Position numbers and translations under genes: made by a program. Positions 63,224 to 64,000 of a stretch of 64,000 nt of DNA are shown here, piece after piece. How positions within the stretch are numbered: the first letter of the stretch is position 1; the number at the start of each line of letters is the position of its first letter. The stretch is from Bordetella parapertussis. Its GTDB lineage: Bacteria > Pseudomonadota > Gammaproteobacteria > Burkholderiales > Casimicrobiaceae. The notes beneath the pieces were generated by a model. It saw only the letters and a program-made list of their open reading frames with translations. It ran no database searches and was not told the origin of the DNA. The stretch spans positions 33,756-97,755 of the forward strand of contig CALQLA020000014.1 of NCBI GenBank assembly GCA_943331295.2, in the 5' to 3' direction.

Positions 63224-64000
63224 TCACGCCGCCAGCGCCTTCATCTCCGCGTAGAGGTCCGACTTGCCCTCGAAGCCGAGGCCGGGAAGATCGGGCATCG
63301 TGATGTGACCGCCCTCGACCCGGACGCCGTCGGGGAACCCGCCGTAGGGCTGGAACAGGTCGGGATAGCTCTCGTTGCCGCCCAGGCCCAGCCCGGCCGC
63401 GATATTGAGCGACATCTGGTGGCCGCCGTGCGGGATGCACCGGGCGGGAGACCAGCCGTGCATCTTCAGCCCGGCCAGCGTGCGCTGGTACTCGCACAGG
63501 CCGTAGGACAGCGCGCAGTCGAACTGCAGCCAGTCGCGGTCGGGACGCATGCCGCCGTAGCGGATCAGGTTGCGCGCGTCCTGGTGGCTGAACAGGTTCT
63601 CGCCGGTCGCCATCGGCCCGGGATAGAACTCGGCCAGCGCGGCCTGCAGGTGGTAGTCGAGCGGGTCGCCGGCCTCCTCGTACCAGAACAGCGGATAGTC
63701 GCGCAGCATCTTCGCGCAGGCGATCGCCGTTTCCAGGTCGAACCGGCCGTTGGCGTTGACGGCCAGCCGCGCGCCGGCGCCGATCTCGGCCAGCACCGCC
63801 TCGATCCGCCGCCGGTCCTCTTCGAGGGGCGCGCCGCCGATCTTCATCTTGACCACGTTGTAGCCGCGATCGAGATAGCCGCGCATCTCGGCGCGCAGTG
63901 CCGCATTGTCCTTGCCGGGATAGTAGTAGCCGCCCGCGGCGTAGACGAACACGCGCGGATTCGCCGTCACCCCGTGGCGCTCCGCCAGCAGCCGGAAGAG
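63224..64000 (-). CDS. tarD: D(-)-tartrate dehydratase, C-terminal part (5' end beyond the window)
   Basis: 259 codons, open to base 64000; the GTG at 63970 is internal because RLLAERHG precedes it. Enolase-superfamily enzyme of the mandelate racemase subgroup: VVKMKIGG (catalytic Lys of KxK), NANGRFD, WYEEAGDPLDY and ATGENLFSHQD (Mg ligands), and CIPHGGHQMSLNIA (catalytic His). The whole stretch closely matches, from memory, the Bradyrhizobium D-tartrate dehydratase of known structure. One change is visible: the first metal-ligand position reads NAN where I recall DAN. It dehydrates D-tartrate to oxaloacetate. Confidence 0.88.
   Translation of the reverse strand, partial: LFRLLAERHGVTANPRVFVYAAGGYYYPGKDNAALRAEMRGYLDRGYNVVKMKIGGAPLEEDRRRIEAVLAEIGAGARLAVNANGRFDLETAIACAKMLRDYPLFWYEEAGDPLDYHLQAALAEFYPGPMATGENLFSHQDARNLIRYGGMRPDRDWLQFDCALSYGLCEYQRTLAGLKMHGWSPARCIPHGGHQMSLNIAAGLGLGGNESYPDLFQPYGGFPDGVRVEGGHITMPDLPGLGFEGKSDLYAEMKALAA

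Overview
The window is a GC-rich (visibly around two thirds or more G+C) chromosomal segment of a betaproteobacterium, most like the Burkholderiales or their relatives. The evidence is housekeeping synteny and sequence typical of that class: ilvE, a CHCC zinc-finger protein and waaF in a row; scpA-scpB-rluB behind trpS; a P-II gene beside glutamine-dependent nadE; a CysB-type regulator; a large RNase E with a basic, proline-rich tail; and short palindromic CCCGGG-containing intergenic repeats. No rRNA, CRISPR array or intact insertion sequence was seen.

Layout. 1-4.5 kb: the 3' part of glnE, then ilvE, a CHCC zinc-finger gene, waaF and an NTF2-like gene, all forward. 4.8-20.4 kb: a catabolic cluster. 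A reverse operon runs from 15640 down to at least 5768: a split B12-dependent acyl-CoA mutase (large and B12-binding subunits as separate genes), a TRAP transporter (DctQ, DctM, DctP), a CaiB-type CoA-transferase, two MmgE/PrpD-family proteins around a crotonase, and at its end a lone ABC ATPase. Most junctions are GTGA or ATGA overlaps. A divergent forward operon holds a crotonase, an acyl-CoA dehydrogenase, a MeaB-type G-protein chaperone, a TetR regulator and another crotonase. Together they read as import of an organic acid, CoA activation, carbon-skeleton rearrangement and further oxidation. The true substrate is not known; the mutase active site and the crotonase active sites both deviate from textbook enzymes.

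20.4-30.8 kb (reverse): a ChaA-like antiporter, tldD, a branched-chain amino acid ABC transporter (livK, livH, a LivM-LivG fusion, livF), mscL, glnB and nadE. 30.8-33.8 kb (forward): a FemAB-like acyltransferase-fold protein, a crotonase and an HSDL2-like SDR. 33.8-39.8 kb (reverse): rluB with a long disordered tail, scpB, scpA, trpS, an M50 protease and a YciO-type protein. 39.8-43.5 kb (forward): a CysB-type regulator, a Bcr/CflA drug transporter, a DUF192 protein, and a lower-GC LuxR-type regulator that keeps the full acyl-homoserine-lactone pocket but has no luxI nearby. 43.5-45.1 kb (reverse): gph and rluC. 45.1-55.7 kb: rne with an approximately 600-base leader, a flavodoxin-like protein, uvrB, a conserved unknown, an MsbA-like ABC exporter, a MAPEG protein and an aromatic/aspartate aminotransferase.

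55.7-61.3 kb: tRNA-Gly and tRNA-Cys, followed by a small genomic island. The last 29 bases of tRNA-Cys recur with one mismatch at 61244-61272, and a broken integrase lies just inside the tRNA end; the island cargo is an amino acid permease, a PhMetA-type outer-membrane protein and an MHS-type MFS transporter. 61.3-64.0 kb: a short truncated ORF abutting a 5' fragment of an asparagine synthase gene, a GT4 glycosyltransferase, and the 3' part of a D(-)-tartrate dehydratase gene that runs off the window.
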